NCBI RefSeq assembly: GCF_003996965.1
Contig: NZ_QWDM01000014.1
Location: 91,293-155,292 of the forward strand
Length of the DNA stretch: 64,000 bases
Reading direction: 5' to 3'
From: Flavobacterium cupreum
Lineage (GTDB): Bacteria > Bacteroidota > Bacteroidia > Flavobacteriales > Flavobacteriaceae
Shown: in pieces, positions 36,906 to 45,408 of the stretch
How positions within the stretch are numbered: the first letter of the stretch is position 1
Layout of the letters: every line of letters starts with the position of its first letter
Position numbers and translations under genes: made by a program
Notes under the pieces: model-generated
What the model was told of the DNA's origin: nothing
The model's input: only the letters and a program-made list of their open reading frames with translations
The model's database searches: none

Positions 36906-37676
36906 ATGTTTACAATAGAAAACTATCAGAACGTGTTAAAACCAATCAAAGCCTTATTTAACTGGAGCAGTGGGAAAGATTCCGCACTGACCCTGTACAA
37001 AATTTTACAAAATCCGGATTATAAAATTGAATATTTGCTCACAAGTGTCAACCAAAAATTTCAGCGGATTTCGATGCACGGTGTTCGCGTGGAGCTGCTT
37101 GAAGCCCAGGCCAAAAGCATTGGTTTACCACTAAAAATCATGCAGGTTCCCGAGATGCCCACCATGGAAGTATATGAAAGGGTAATGACCGAAACCTTAA
37201 CTGAACTTAAAAATGAAGGAATTACCCATTCTGTTTTTGGAGATATTTTTCTGGAAGATCTTCGGAAATACAGGGAAACACAACTGGCAAGAATAGATTT
37301 TCAGGGTGTTTTTCCCATTTGGAAGATTCCGACCGGCGAATTGATTCAGGAATTCCTTCAGTTGGGCTTTAAAACGATTGTGGTCTGCGTGAACGAACGT
37401 TATCTGGACAAAAGTTTTGTCGGCCGCGTCATTGATGCCGATTTTATAAAGGATTTGCCTGAAAATGTAGACGTATGCGGAGAAAATGGTGAATTTCATA
37501 CCTTTACATTCGATGGCCCTGTCTTTTCCAAACCGGTAGCTTTTGAAACCGGAGAGATTGTTTACCGTAAATACGAACGGCCAGAAAGCGAAGAGTCATC
37601 AGATACAGCTTGCGATACCAGTGCCACCGATGCTTTTGATTTTGGATTCTGGTATTGCGATTTGATTCCGAAATAA
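36906..37676 (+). CDS. PP-loop ATP pyrophosphatase (diphthine-ammonia ligase family)
   Basis: 256 residues from the ATG at 36906 (MFTIENYQNVLKPIKALF). The frame is open from a TTG at 36879. PP-loop FNWSSGKDSALTLYKIL, then ISMHGVRVELLEAQAKSIGLPL, FGDIFLEDLRKYRETQL and CGENGEFHTFTFDGPVF are signatures of the DUF71/Dph6 family. In eukaryotes Dph6 amidates diphthine on EF2; bacteria lack diphthamide, so the reaction here is unknown but should proceed through adenylation. The next gene, 47 bp downstream, encodes an Asp/Asn hydroxylase-like protein, so they may be one operon. Confidence 0.9.
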   Translation: MFTIENYQNVLKPIKALFNWSSGKDSALTLYKILQNPDYKIEYLLTSVNQKFQRISMHGVRVELLEAQAKSIGLPLKIMQVPEMPTMEVYERVMTETLTELKNEGITHSVFGDIFLEDLRKYRETQLARIDFQGVFPIWKIPTGELIQEFLQLGFKTIVVCVNERYLDKSFVGRVIDADFIKDLPENVDVCGENGEFHTFTFDGPVFSKPVAFETGEIVYRKYERPESEESSDTACDTSATDAFDFGFWYCDLIPK

Positions 37677-37723
37677 GATACTGATTTTCCGATATTTTAT
37701 CAACATTATTTAAAGCAAAAAAT

Positions 37724-38413
37724 ATGGATACATTAATACGTTTTATCAAATTTCCGATTTCTTTTGATGTGGCTAAACTCAAAAGTGATCTTTCCGGGAT
37801 AATGAGTAAAAACTGGGTTGATCATTATAATAAAAATGATTATACCGGAAAATGGACCTCCGTTGCCCTGATGTCTCAGGATGGAAAATCGGACAATATT
37901 TTTGCCTTAGCTAGTGGTGATGCTCAAATGAGGAATACTGAAATTTTAGATTCCTGTGGATATTTTAAAGAAATTCTGGACAATTTTCACTTCGAAAAAA
38001 CCGCGGTAAGACTGCTGCAACTTGCTGCCGGAGCTGAAATCAAACCCCATTCGGATCATTGCCTGGGATATGAAGACGGTTCGTTCCGGTTGCATATTCC
38101 AATCATTACCAATCCGGATGTTGAATTTATCCTTGACGGAAAAAGGCTGACTATGAACGAAGGGGAATGCTGGTATATTGATGCCAATTTTACCCATTCG
38201 GTTGCGAACAGAGGAAATCAGGACCGGATTCATCTGGTAATTGATGGCGTACGAAATGACTGGACCGATGCCTTATTTTATAAGGAAGCAGCCGAAAATC
38301 AATTTGTAAAACCTGGGATGACAATGAGTGAAGAGCAGAAATTATTGGTGATTGCGGAGTTAAAACGCATGAACACCACTGCCTCAAATGAATTGATTAA
38401 AAATTTGCAATAA
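37724..38413 (+). CDS. Aspartyl/asparaginyl beta-hydroxylase-like dioxygenase
   Basis: 229 residues. The cupin core reads LLQLAAGAEIKPHSDHCLGYEDGSF with iron ligands His109 and Asp111, RLHIPIITNPDVEF, then NFTHSVANRG with His158 and DRIHLVIDG with the 2-oxoglutarate-binding Arg168. These are the 2-oxoglutarate/Fe(II) oxygenase residues of the aspartyl/asparaginyl hydroxylase family. The substrate in bacteria is not known. No transmembrane segment is present. It ends next to a convergent DUF1697 gene with no space for a terminator. Confidence 0.93.
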   Translation: MDTLIRFIKFPISFDVAKLKSDLSGIMSKNWVDHYNKNDYTGKWTSVALMSQDGKSDNIFALASGDAQMRNTEILDSCGYFKEILDNFHFEKTAVRLLQLAAGAEIKPHSDHCLGYEDGSFRLHIPIITNPDVEFILDGKRLTMNEGECWYIDANFTHSVANRGNQDRIHLVIDGVRNDWTDALFYKEAAENQFVKPGMTMSEEQKLLVIAELKRMNTTASNELIKNLQ

Positions 38414-38956
38414 TTACTCCTCGTACATCTTTAACAGATTCGTAACCGTATTCCAGTTTCTGATCGTCGCCGTAACATTTAGTTTTTTCTCGATATATTT
38501 CTGGTCAAATCGTGTTTTTCCAGCACCCACGGCATATTTAATAAATATTCTGTTCCCGTCAATACTCGCTTCATCAGGTTTAAACTGACTGATTTTCAAG
38601 TCATTTATGTTTTCACTTTTCAAAGCAATGGAGACAAATGCAACATACAGCTTTTTCGTATCTAAATCTTTTTCCTTTAAGTACGGACTGTTTTTAAAAC
38701 AAGCTTCCAGATCTTCTTTCGTAATTACAATCGTAGGAACTTCATGTCCGAAAACCTTAAAAATTTCCTGTTTGATCATGAACCCTACTTTCGAAGCGCT
38801 TTCTTCTTCTGAATCCACAAACACATTGCCGGATTGCAGGTACGTTCTGACGTTTTGAAAACCGATATTTTCAAGCATAAGTTTTAAGGCTTCCATTTTC
38901 ATCATATTGTGACCGGAAACGTTGATGCCGCGTAAAAGTGCCAGATGTGTTGTCAT
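38414..38956 (-). CDS. DUF1697-family protein
   Basis: 180 residues from the ATG at 38956 (MTTHLALLRGINVSGHNMMKM), the typical family start. Motifs LLRGINVSGHN, VRTYLQSGNVFVDS and EKKLNVTATIRNWNTVTNLLKM match DUF1697 throughout. The frame is open to a TTG at 38977, but that codon lies inside the TATCTTTG box (38975-38982). Function unknown. It converges with the hydroxylase gene, with stops abutting. Confidence 0.92.
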   Translation of the reverse strand: MTTHLALLRGINVSGHNMMKMEALKLMLENIGFQNVRTYLQSGNVFVDSEEESASKVGFMIKQEIFKVFGHEVPTIVITKEDLEACFKNSPYLKEKDLDTKKLYVAFVSIALKSENINDLKISQFKPDEASIDGNRIFIKYAVGAGKTRFDQKYIEKKLNVTATIRNWNTVTNLLKMYEE

Positions 38957-38974
38957 TTCTTTTAAAATTTTATT

Positions 38975-38982
38975 CAAAGATA
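38975..38982 (-). promoter_or_regulatory. -7 box TATCTTTG of the DUF1697 gene
   Basis: Consensus TAnnTTTG on the minus strand, 18 nt before the ATG at 38956. It settles the start codon. Confidence 0.6.
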
Positions 38983-39079
38983 AAGATTCAGTTGCAATAA
39001 AAACCGAAGCAGTTCAAAGTCCGTATCAATTAAACCGGAATCCGCTAACTGTTCTATAATTTACTTCAGGATAAAAACC

Positions 39080-39892
39080 CTATTTACAGTCTCTTTCAAA
39101 CAAGGAAGCGATATGGTCTGCATCATAAGTAAGTTCAAAAGACATCCCTGATTCATCTGCTAACGTATATTCATTATTAGTAAAAGTGTAATCCATAATT
39201 TTTAATGTGGTATAATTATTTTTTGAAAAGGCATTAAACAGGGCGCCGTTTATAAAAAATTTCCCTTTTAAAAGATTCTCGGAAGTATCGTAATTTAAAA
39301 ACAAATATTCCCTTTTTCCCGTAATCGCATTACTGAAAAAATCATACTTAATCTGCTCAATTTTAATCAGGTTACCAGCGGATAAAGTAAAGGTTCTATA
39401 GACTTTTCCATCTATTTTTTCTTTTATTTCATTGCTGTTATATTCATAGGTATACACTACCGGATCTAATTTTATGGGATATATTTTGGTTACCTTTCTG
39501 CTTACTAAAATTCCTTTATTTAAAGTAAATTCTTTTTGATAGGGCCTCGCATCCGAATTCGCAGAGTAATCCACTTTGATCGTATTGTTATCGTAGGCAA
39601 CTAAATCTTCAACGTCATTTGACAGCACCCATTTCCTAAGGTTATTCCCATCCGGCATATATAACAATCCTCCTTTTACTTTAGTAATACGGTTTTGACT
39701 GTCATACTCAAAGTTTATTTTGCCTGAAAAATTGGAATTATAGGCGTCGTCCGGAAACGTTATATCATCATAATAAAAACCAGTTATTTTGGCACTGACC
39801 AGTCTGCATTCTTTATCCTTGTTATTTTCGGTATCACTGGAGCACGCTGCGGAAATAACAGCAATTATTACGAGCAAGATATTTTTTTTCAT
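39080..39892 (-). CDS. Putative lipoprotein of unknown function
   Basis: 270 residues. Lipoprotein signal with Cys17 (LVIIAVISAACSSDTENN). The mature part is beta-rich with tyrosine-containing YD-like strands (INFEYDSQNRITKVKGG, VYTYEYNSNEIKE, SFELTYDADHIASLFERDC), resembling the DUF4595-type or RHS-like small lipoproteins of Bacteroidota. Probably anchored in a cell envelope membrane. No partner genes are evident. Confidence 0.8.
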   Translation of the reverse strand: MKKNILLVIIAVISAACSSDTENNKDKECRLVSAKITGFYYDDITFPDDAYNSNFSGKINFEYDSQNRITKVKGGLLYMPDGNNLRKWVLSNDVEDLVAYDNNTIKVDYSANSDARPYQKEFTLNKGILVSRKVTKIYPIKLDPVVYTYEYNSNEIKEKIDGKVYRTFTLSAGNLIKIEQIKYDFFSNAITGKREYLFLNYDTSENLLKGKFFINGALFNAFSKNNYTTLKIMDYTFTNNEYTLADESGMSFELTYDADHIASLFERDCK

Positions 39893-40037
39893 TGATGAAT
39901 TGTTTTCTTAAAATTTCAGCAAATATATTCTTTTGCAGTAAGTATCTCTACTCTATTTGCTACTTTTAATTTCTTTTCCAAACAAGCACATTTTCAAAAT
40001 TCCCAATTAAAATCTATCTTCGCAGAAAGAGAAGCAA

Positions 40038-40393
40038 GAGTAAAGAGTAAAGAGTAAACAATATAGAATATAGAATATGGAATAGAGAATATAGAATATA
40101 GAATATAGAATAGAGAATATAGAATAGAGAATATAGAAGCAAGAACCTCGAAGCAAGAATCTGGGAGGTAGGATTATTGAAGAAAGAAAATAGAAACAAG
40201 AGGATTGATTATTATTAGCGTGTAGTCCCCATTATTTCTTTACTCTTTACTCTTTACTCTTTACTCTTTACTCTTTACTCTTTACTCTTTACTCTACATT
40301 CTATACTCTATATTCTATACTCTATCTTCTATACTCTATCTTCTATACTCTATCTTCTATACTCTATTTTCTATAATCTATACTCTATTTTCT
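40038..40393. repeat. Inverted arrays of tandem 7-mers and 14-mers
   Basis: Left arm 40038-40140: GAGTAAA 7-mers then TATAGAATATAGAA-like 14-mers. Right arm: eight perfect CTTTACT 7-mers (40238-40293) followed by five CTATACTCTATCTT-like 14-mers (40301-40370) and a degenerate tail. The two arms are reverse complements in composition around about 100 bp, so a very long imperfect hairpin is possible. A 61-residue frame on the minus strand through it (rich in LYSLFYILYS) is only the translated repeat. It lies upstream of recG. Confidence 0.9.
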
Positions 40394-40424
40394 AAAATCA
40401 AAAAAGAGACCCAATCTAAAAAAA

Positions 40425-42533
40425 ATGTCTAATAATCTCCTTGAAACCCCAATCGAATACTTAAAAGGTGTTGGCCCGAGTCGTGGTCAGCTGCTTCGTA
40501 AAGAATTGGGAATTCATAAATATGGTGATTTAATTAACTTTTTTCCGAATCGGTACATTGACAGGACTCGTTATTATAAAATAAACGAACTTCAAAATAC
40601 AGGTTCAGAAGTGCAGCTGATTGGAAAAATAATCAATATAAAAACGGTTGAATTTGCTAAAAACAAAAAACGGCTGGTCGCCACTTTCGTAGATGAAACC
40701 GGAGCACTTGACCTCAATTGGTTTCAGGGACATAAATGGGTCCGCGAAAGTCTTAAACTGAATGAACCTTGCGTTATTTTTGGAAAATGTTCCCTTTATG
40801 GAAGCCAGTTCAGCATGGCGCATCCTGAAATTGAACTGCTGAGCGAACACGAAAAAAGCCTTCGTTCTGCCATGCAGCCTGTTTATCCTTCAACAGAAAC
40901 CCTGACCAATCGCGGTATTTCGAACCGGACAATCAATAAATTAATGGAACAATTATTTATTGAAACCCAGGCTTTGTTTACCGAAACGTTTCCTTCTTAT
41001 TTAATTGAAGAATTAAAACTGATTTCCAAAAAAGCAGCTTTATTCAATATCCATTTTCCGAAAAGTACTGAGGCCTTATCAAAAGCACAGTTTCGTTTGA
41101 AATTTGAAGAATTGTTCTTTATTCAACTGCAATTAATTACCAAAAATCTCATTAGGAAACACAAAATTAAGGGACATCCCTTTACTAAAGTCGGTGAACT
41201 TTTTAATGACTTTTACCAGAATCATTTGCCGTTTCAATTGACAAATGCCCAAAAAAGAGTGATCAAAGAAATTCGTTCCGACATGGGTAGTAATGCCCAG
41301 ATGAACCGTTTACTGCAGGGAGATGTAGGATCGGGAAAAACCATTGTGGCTTTTATGAGCATGCTTCTGGCCATTGACAACGGTTTTCAGGCCTGTCTGA
41401 TGGCACCTACGGAAATTCTGGCCAATCAGCATTTCATTGGGTTATCGGAACTGGCTCAAACTTTAGGCATCAACATTAAGATCCTCACAGGTTCCACCAA
41501 AACAGCAGCGCGGAAAATTATACATGAAGAGCTTGAAAACGGAAGTTTACATATTTTAATTGGTACGCACGCTTTACTGGAAGATAAAGTGAAATTTCAG
41601 AATTTAGGGCTATCCGTAATCGATGAGCAGCACCGGTTTGGCGTAGAGCAGCGTTCTAAATTGTGGAAAAAAAATGATATTCCGCCACATGTCCTGGTCA
41701 TGACCGCCACGCCGATTCCGAGAACGCTGGCCATGAGTTTGTACGGTGATCTGGATATTTCTGTTATAGATGAACTGCCGCCGGGCAGAAAACCGATTCA
41801 GACCGTACACCGATTTGACAGCAATCGCCTCAAAGTATGGAAATTCCTGCGTGACGAAATTGCGCTCGGCAGACAGATTTATATTGTTTATCCGTTAATT
41901 CAGGAATCCGAAAAAATGGATTACAAGGATTTAATGGACGGGTATGAAAGTATTTCACGTGATTTTCCGTTACCGCAGTATTCTATTTCAATTTTGCACG
42001 GAAAAATGAAACCAGCGGATAAAGATTCCGAAATGAAACGATTTTCTGAAGGCAAAACCAATATCATGGTAGCCACAACCGTTATCGAAGTTGGTGTAAA
42101 TGTTCCGAACGCGAGTGTCATGATTATCGAAAGTGCCGAACGTTTTGGGCTATCTCAGTTACATCAGTTGCGTGGCCGCGTAGGCCGTGGAGCCGAACAA
42201 AGTTATTGTATACTGATGACGAGTCATAAATTGAGCGCCGACAGCAAAACCCGAATGGAAACTATGGTAAGTACCAATGATGGTTTTGAAATTGCCGAAG
42301 TCGATCTTAAACTTCGAGGCCCAGGAGATTTGATGGGAACGCAGCAAAGCGGGGTTTTAAACCTTCAAATTGCAGATATTGTCCGTGATCGAGATATTCT
42401 GTCATTAGGCAGAAATTATGCCCTGAAAATCCTCAAAGAAGATCCCGCCCTTCAAAAACCCGAACATGCCGTCCTGAAAGCTGTTTTCATCGAACTGACA
42501 AAGAAAAAAAATATCTGGAATTATATTAGTTGA
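40425..42533 (+). CDS. recG: ATP-dependent DNA helicase RecG
   Basis: 702 residues, full length. N-terminal wedge/OB domain (LKGVGPSRGQLLRKELGI, ETGALDLNWFQGHKWV). Motif I LLQGDVGSGKTIVAFM, Ia MAPTEILANQH, motif II VIDEQHRFGVEQR (DEQH), III MTATPIPRTLAMSLYGD, V VATTVIEVGVNVPNA, VI QLRGRVGRGAEQSYC, then the TRG-like end GPGDLMGTQQSG. It reverses stalled replication forks and processes recombination intermediates. Transcribed alone after the repeat array. Confidence 0.98.
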   Translation: MSNNLLETPIEYLKGVGPSRGQLLRKELGIHKYGDLINFFPNRYIDRTRYYKINELQNTGSEVQLIGKIINIKTVEFAKNKKRLVATFVDETGALDLNWFQGHKWVRESLKLNEPCVIFGKCSLYGSQFSMAHPEIELLSEHEKSLRSAMQPVYPSTETLTNRGISNRTINKLMEQLFIETQALFTETFPSYLIEELKLISKKAALFNIHFPKSTEALSKAQFRLKFEELFFIQLQLITKNLIRKHKIKGHPFTKVGELFNDFYQNHLPFQLTNAQKRVIKEIRSDMGSNAQMNRLLQGDVGSGKTIVAFMSMLLAIDNGFQACLMAPTEILANQHFIGLSELAQTLGINIKILTGSTKTAARKIIHEELENGSLHILIGTHALLEDKVKFQNLGLSVIDEQHRFGVEQRSKLWKKNDIPPHVLVMTATPIPRTLAMSLYGDLDISVIDELPPGRKPIQTVHRFDSNRLKVWKFLRDEIALGRQIYIVYPLIQESEKMDYKDLMDGYESISRDFPLPQYSISILHGKMKPADKDSEMKRFSEGKTNIMVATTVIEVGVNVPNASVMIIESAERFGLSQLHQLRGRVGRGAEQSYCILMTSHKLSADSKTRMETMVSTNDGFEIAEVDLKLRGPGDLMGTQQSGVLNLQIADIVRDRDILSLGRNYALKILKEDPALQKPEHAVLKAVFIELTKKKNIWNYIS

Positions 42534-42651
42534 TTTTATAAGGTGCAGAGGGACAAAGTTTTTAAGGTGCTGAGCTGCTAAGGTTCTGAGTAATTCAGAT
42601 AAAAAAGTTAGTTAACTCTCTAAAGCTATCATTTCATAAAAGACATCCGGC

Positions 42652-42710
42652 ATTATCTCATTATCCAATTATCCAATTATCTAATTATCCAATTATCTAA
42701 TTATCCAATT
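42652..42710. repeat. Tandem ATTATCYA 8-mers
   Basis: Seven contiguous copies of ATTATC(C/T)A (first one ATTATCTC) from 42652 to 42707 in the recG-PAS gene spacer (42534-42852). No gene is seen in the spacer; it also holds GGTGCTGAGCTGCTAAGG-type words near 42565-42590. Confidence 0.9.
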
Positions 42711-42852
42711 AAAAAAAACACTCCAAAGTATCATCTTAAACACTCGTTATTTAAGTCTAAAACAGTCTCTATTAAATTAGTAAGCTTGATAGATTTGGGG
42801 CTAAAAGGCTTTTCCTGTCTAGAGCTGATACGATGGAGTTTTTTTTTATAAT

Positions 42853-43455
42853 TTATTTTTTAGATGAATTTTTCTTTTCGAAAAAACCATTAAAAAAACC
42901 TTTACTTACTTTGTTTTTATCATCTTTTCCTGTTGCCACCAGATGATCAACGTATTCCATATACGTTTTTTTCCGTTCTTCTAAAAATCCGATCAGATAC
43001 TCTTCAGAAGCATGAACGCCACTCGCCTCTTCAATATGGATTAGTTTTTTATATAATGGTTCTATAAATTTTACGATGATTTCGTCCGGAACCGATTTTC
43101 TGGTTCCAAAGTAACCCACAATTTCTCCATCGGTATCTGAGATAATTTTAAAATCTGTGATTACCCAATAGTACCTGCCTGTTTTGGACATGTTTTTAAT
43201 GATAGCATGAATGTTCTGGCTAGATTTGATACTATCCCATAAAAACTTAAAAATAACTTTTGGCATATCGGGATGGCGGATAATATTATGAGCGTGTCCG
43301 ATCAGTTCGAATTCATCATAACCGGATACATCGATAAAAGCTTCATTCGCATACAAAATGGTTCCTTTTGTATCTGTTTTACTTAATAACACTTTGGTTT
43401 TATTCCAATCAACTTCTCTGTCTGATGGCGTCGGGCGGGTAATTCTGGTATCCAT
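42853..43455 (-). CDS. PAS-domain sensory protein (Aer-type PAS)
   Basis: 200 residues. One PAS domain (about 15-115) of the Aer/energy-taxis kind: SKTDTKGTILYANEAFIDVSGYDEFELIGHAHNIIRHPDMP split over 26-65, then TGRYYWVITDFKI. In Aer this domain binds FAD. A helical C-terminus (about 120-200) ends in a lysine-rich tail (KSKGFFNGFFEKKNSSKK-like). No output domain is present, so it must act through a partner. The frameshifted small gene and a MASE-like membrane protein lie just upstream on the same strand. Confidence 0.9.
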   Translation of the reverse strand: MDTRITRPTPSDREVDWNKTKVLLSKTDTKGTILYANEAFIDVSGYDEFELIGHAHNIIRHPDMPKVIFKFLWDSIKSSQNIHAIIKNMSKTGRYYWVITDFKIISDTDGEIVGYFGTRKSVPDEIIVKFIEPLYKKLIHIEEASGVHASEEYLIGFLEERKKTYMEYVDHLVATGKDDKNKVSKGFFNGFFEKKNSSKK

Positions 43456-43537
43456 AAATCTTGTATTTTAAAATTAATATGCAATTTCAGTGCTGCATAA
43501 AATGGTCTTTGCTTCTTAAAAATTATTCTAATTATGC

Positions 43538-43761
43538 TTATTTTAATAGTGTCAGTATATCCTTTATTTTCTTAAAAACAGGTTCTAATTCGTCTTCCAG
43601 CCAATCGGGTAAAGTGGCATCATTGCCACTTCTTTTCCGAACTCATTATCGGCTCCAATTTTCTCAAAGGAACTCAGGGCCGCATCTTTCAGGAAGAAAT
43701 CAAAAGATTTTTTTAACGAATCCAGTGCTGCAGTGGTTAGTTCAAAATCATGTTTCGACAT
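43538..43761 (-). pseudogene. Small gene of the sensory cluster, frameshifted
   Basis: From the ATG at 43761: MSKHDFELTTAALDSLKKSF, then DFFLKDAALSSFEKIGADNE and FGKEV. The reading frame then drifts to a stop. One frame over, the text continues NDATLPDWLEDELEPVFKK and IKDILTLLK to a stop at 43538. One extra base near 43620-43629 would restore about 75 residues. The break lies inside a perfect 8-bp hairpin (43612-43631, AAGTGGCA-TCAT-TGCCACTT). No known family. It sits between the PAS gene and the MASE-like gene, both on the same strand. Confidence 0.7.
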
Positions 43762-43812
43762 AAAATCTCTTTTAAGTTATAATTGATAAAGTATTCTAAT
43801 ACAACCCAAACC

Positions 43813-44670
43813 TTAATTCGAAACCCGGTTGGCTGATTTACCGTGGATATCATTCACCAAATCATCAATTTTCTTGGCACTTTCCCGCATCATTTCCAGA
43901 TAAGTCAGCAGTTTATCATTGTCTGTATGTCCTTTGGAAACATCAATAAGTTTCAATACAGAATTGACAGGCAATTTTAAATCCTGCGCCGTTCTGTAAA
44001 CAAAAACATTAAACTCGTTATTGGCCGATAAGGAACTGTACTTTGCCGAAGCTAATTTGATATTTTCCAATTCATACTCATCCGAAATTTTAGAAATATG
44101 ATTATGACTGTGTTCCTTAAAATAATACGCCCAGTAGCCATTCATAAAAAATACAACTGCCGCCAGCACAACATGAATAATAAGCGTTTCAAAATCAAAA
44201 TTTACCTGGGAAAAATACAATTGCAGCCCTTTTGGATCCGTGTAAACGAAATTTTGCATATACGCCAAAGCAGCATGATGAAGTACGACAAGGAACGTAA
44301 GCGGAATTTGGAGTTTCCAGTTTTGATAGATAATCAAAATCGTACTGGCAATAAAGACCGTGAAATGCATTTCGAACAAACCGTGCATCTGATAAATATA
44401 TTGCGCCATAAAAATGGCAAGGACCACAGACAAAACATACTGGTAAAAATTCGATTTTTTAACAAAGAATTTAGCCGAATAATACAATAGTACATTAATC
44501 GTTCCTACTCCTACTCCAATTTCAAAAGTATCATACTTAAAAGCCAATGCAATTCCGAAAAGAAAATAGATGGCCAGAACATAATTAATAATAGTATCCG
44601 ATTTTTGTGTCATAGTCGACGTAAAACTGTGCAAATAGTCTTGTTCATTCAAACTGGCTTTTGTTTTCAT
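43813..44670 (-). CDS. Membrane sensor with MASE-like domain and histidine-less dimerisation motif
   Basis: 285 residues. About six or seven membrane segments (27-185) with MHGLFEMHF (95-103), YQNWKL and LVVLHHAALA (127-136), the pattern of a membrane sensory module found in some chemoreceptors. The C-terminal part (about 205-275) looks like a HisKA dimerisation hairpin: YRTAQDLKLPVNSVLKLI aligns with the usual SHDLRTPLNSILGLI, but Gln229 stands where the phosphorylated His should be. No ATPase domain follows. So it probably cannot autophosphorylate and may act as a scaffold or sensor. Upstream of a small frameshifted gene and a PAS protein gene. Confidence 0.75.
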   Translation of the reverse strand: MKTKASLNEQDYLHSFTSTMTQKSDTIINYVLAIYFLFGIALAFKYDTFEIGVGVGTINVLLYYSAKFFVKKSNFYQYVLSVVLAIFMAQYIYQMHGLFEMHFTVFIASTILIIYQNWKLQIPLTFLVVLHHAALAYMQNFVYTDPKGLQLYFSQVNFDFETLIIHVVLAAVVFFMNGYWAYYFKEHSHNHISKISDEYELENIKLASAKYSSLSANNEFNVFVYRTAQDLKLPVNSVLKLIDVSKGHTDNDKLLTYLEMMRESAKKIDDLVNDIHGKSANRVSN

Positions 44671-44700
44671 AATTTTAGGTAATTTAGGTTAAGGTTAGGT

Positions 44701-45300
44701 TTATTTAGTGCATTTTGGTAACGAACATCCATAAGCTCTGAGCGCTAAAGCATCAAACGAAGGGGTCTTGGTTTGTTCTAACAAAGAAACAATAGCCATC
44801 TGGGCATAATTACTGTCGGCATTAGTGCAATATCTGGTTTTATTGTAGTTTCCTCTGTAATATAAGTGCTGCGAAGGATCGATTATAACCGCTTGCGGAG
44901 TGGAGAAAACACCACACTTTTTTGCCATGGCGCTATCAAAGTAAACGGGTAAGGCTGCACCAAATTTTTTCTGGATCTCGTCAATCGTAAAATTTTTATC
45001 ATTATGAAGTACGACAATCTTAAAGTTGATTCGATCACCATATTTTTTTATTAAACCGCTCACATGAGGTATATTGAATCGGGAACAAGGGCAATCCGGA
45101 TTGAAAAAATGAATAAAAACAGGTTTATTATTTGTGGCCCAGCATTTTCCCAAATCAATTCTGGAACCCATGGCAACTTTATGATAGTTTTGCGGAATCG
45201 GAGTCGGCAAACTGTATTTGAATTCGTTTTGCCAGAATAAAAACAAAATTGCGAAGAGCAAAAGTGAAAACCATAAGCCCAAAAGTATTTTTTTCGCCAT
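44701..45300 (-). CDS. Membrane-anchored thioredoxin-like protein with CPC motif
   Basis: 199 residues from the ATG at 45300 (MAKKILLGLWFSLL). A single N-terminal membrane segment (4-23) precedes a thioredoxin-like domain: PVFIHFFNPDCPCSRFNIPHV with Cys70 and Cys72, then GVFSTPQAVIIDP (cis-Pro loop). The active site is CPC, not CxxC, resembling DUF6436-type redoxins. It should face the periplasm. The frame is open to 45408, but those 36 residues are poorly coding. Not clearly linked to the PAS cluster, 31 bp away. Confidence 0.85.
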   Translation of the reverse strand: MAKKILLGLWFSLLLFAILFLFWQNEFKYSLPTPIPQNYHKVAMGSRIDLGKCWATNNKPVFIHFFNPDCPCSRFNIPHVSGLIKKYGDRINFKIVVLHNDKNFTIDEIQKKFGAALPVYFDSAMAKKCGVFSTPQAVIIDPSQHLYYRGNYNKTRYCTNADSNYAQMAIVSLLEQTKTPSFDALALRAYGCSLPKCTK

Positions 45301-45408
45301 AAACAGCAGTTTTAAGTACGTTACACGAATAATGCATAAACAATTGTTAATTAATAAATGTGGTATATCATTAATTTTAACTGACAAACAAATAAAAAAC
45401 TTACACAT

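Noticed and set aside
37724..37782. Minus-strand frames overlapping the PP-loop and hydroxylase genes
   Set aside because: Shadow frames of confidently assigned genes.
40014..40199. 61-residue minus-strand frame rich in LYSLFYILYS
   Set aside because: It is the translation of the tandem repeat array; no start signal or family.
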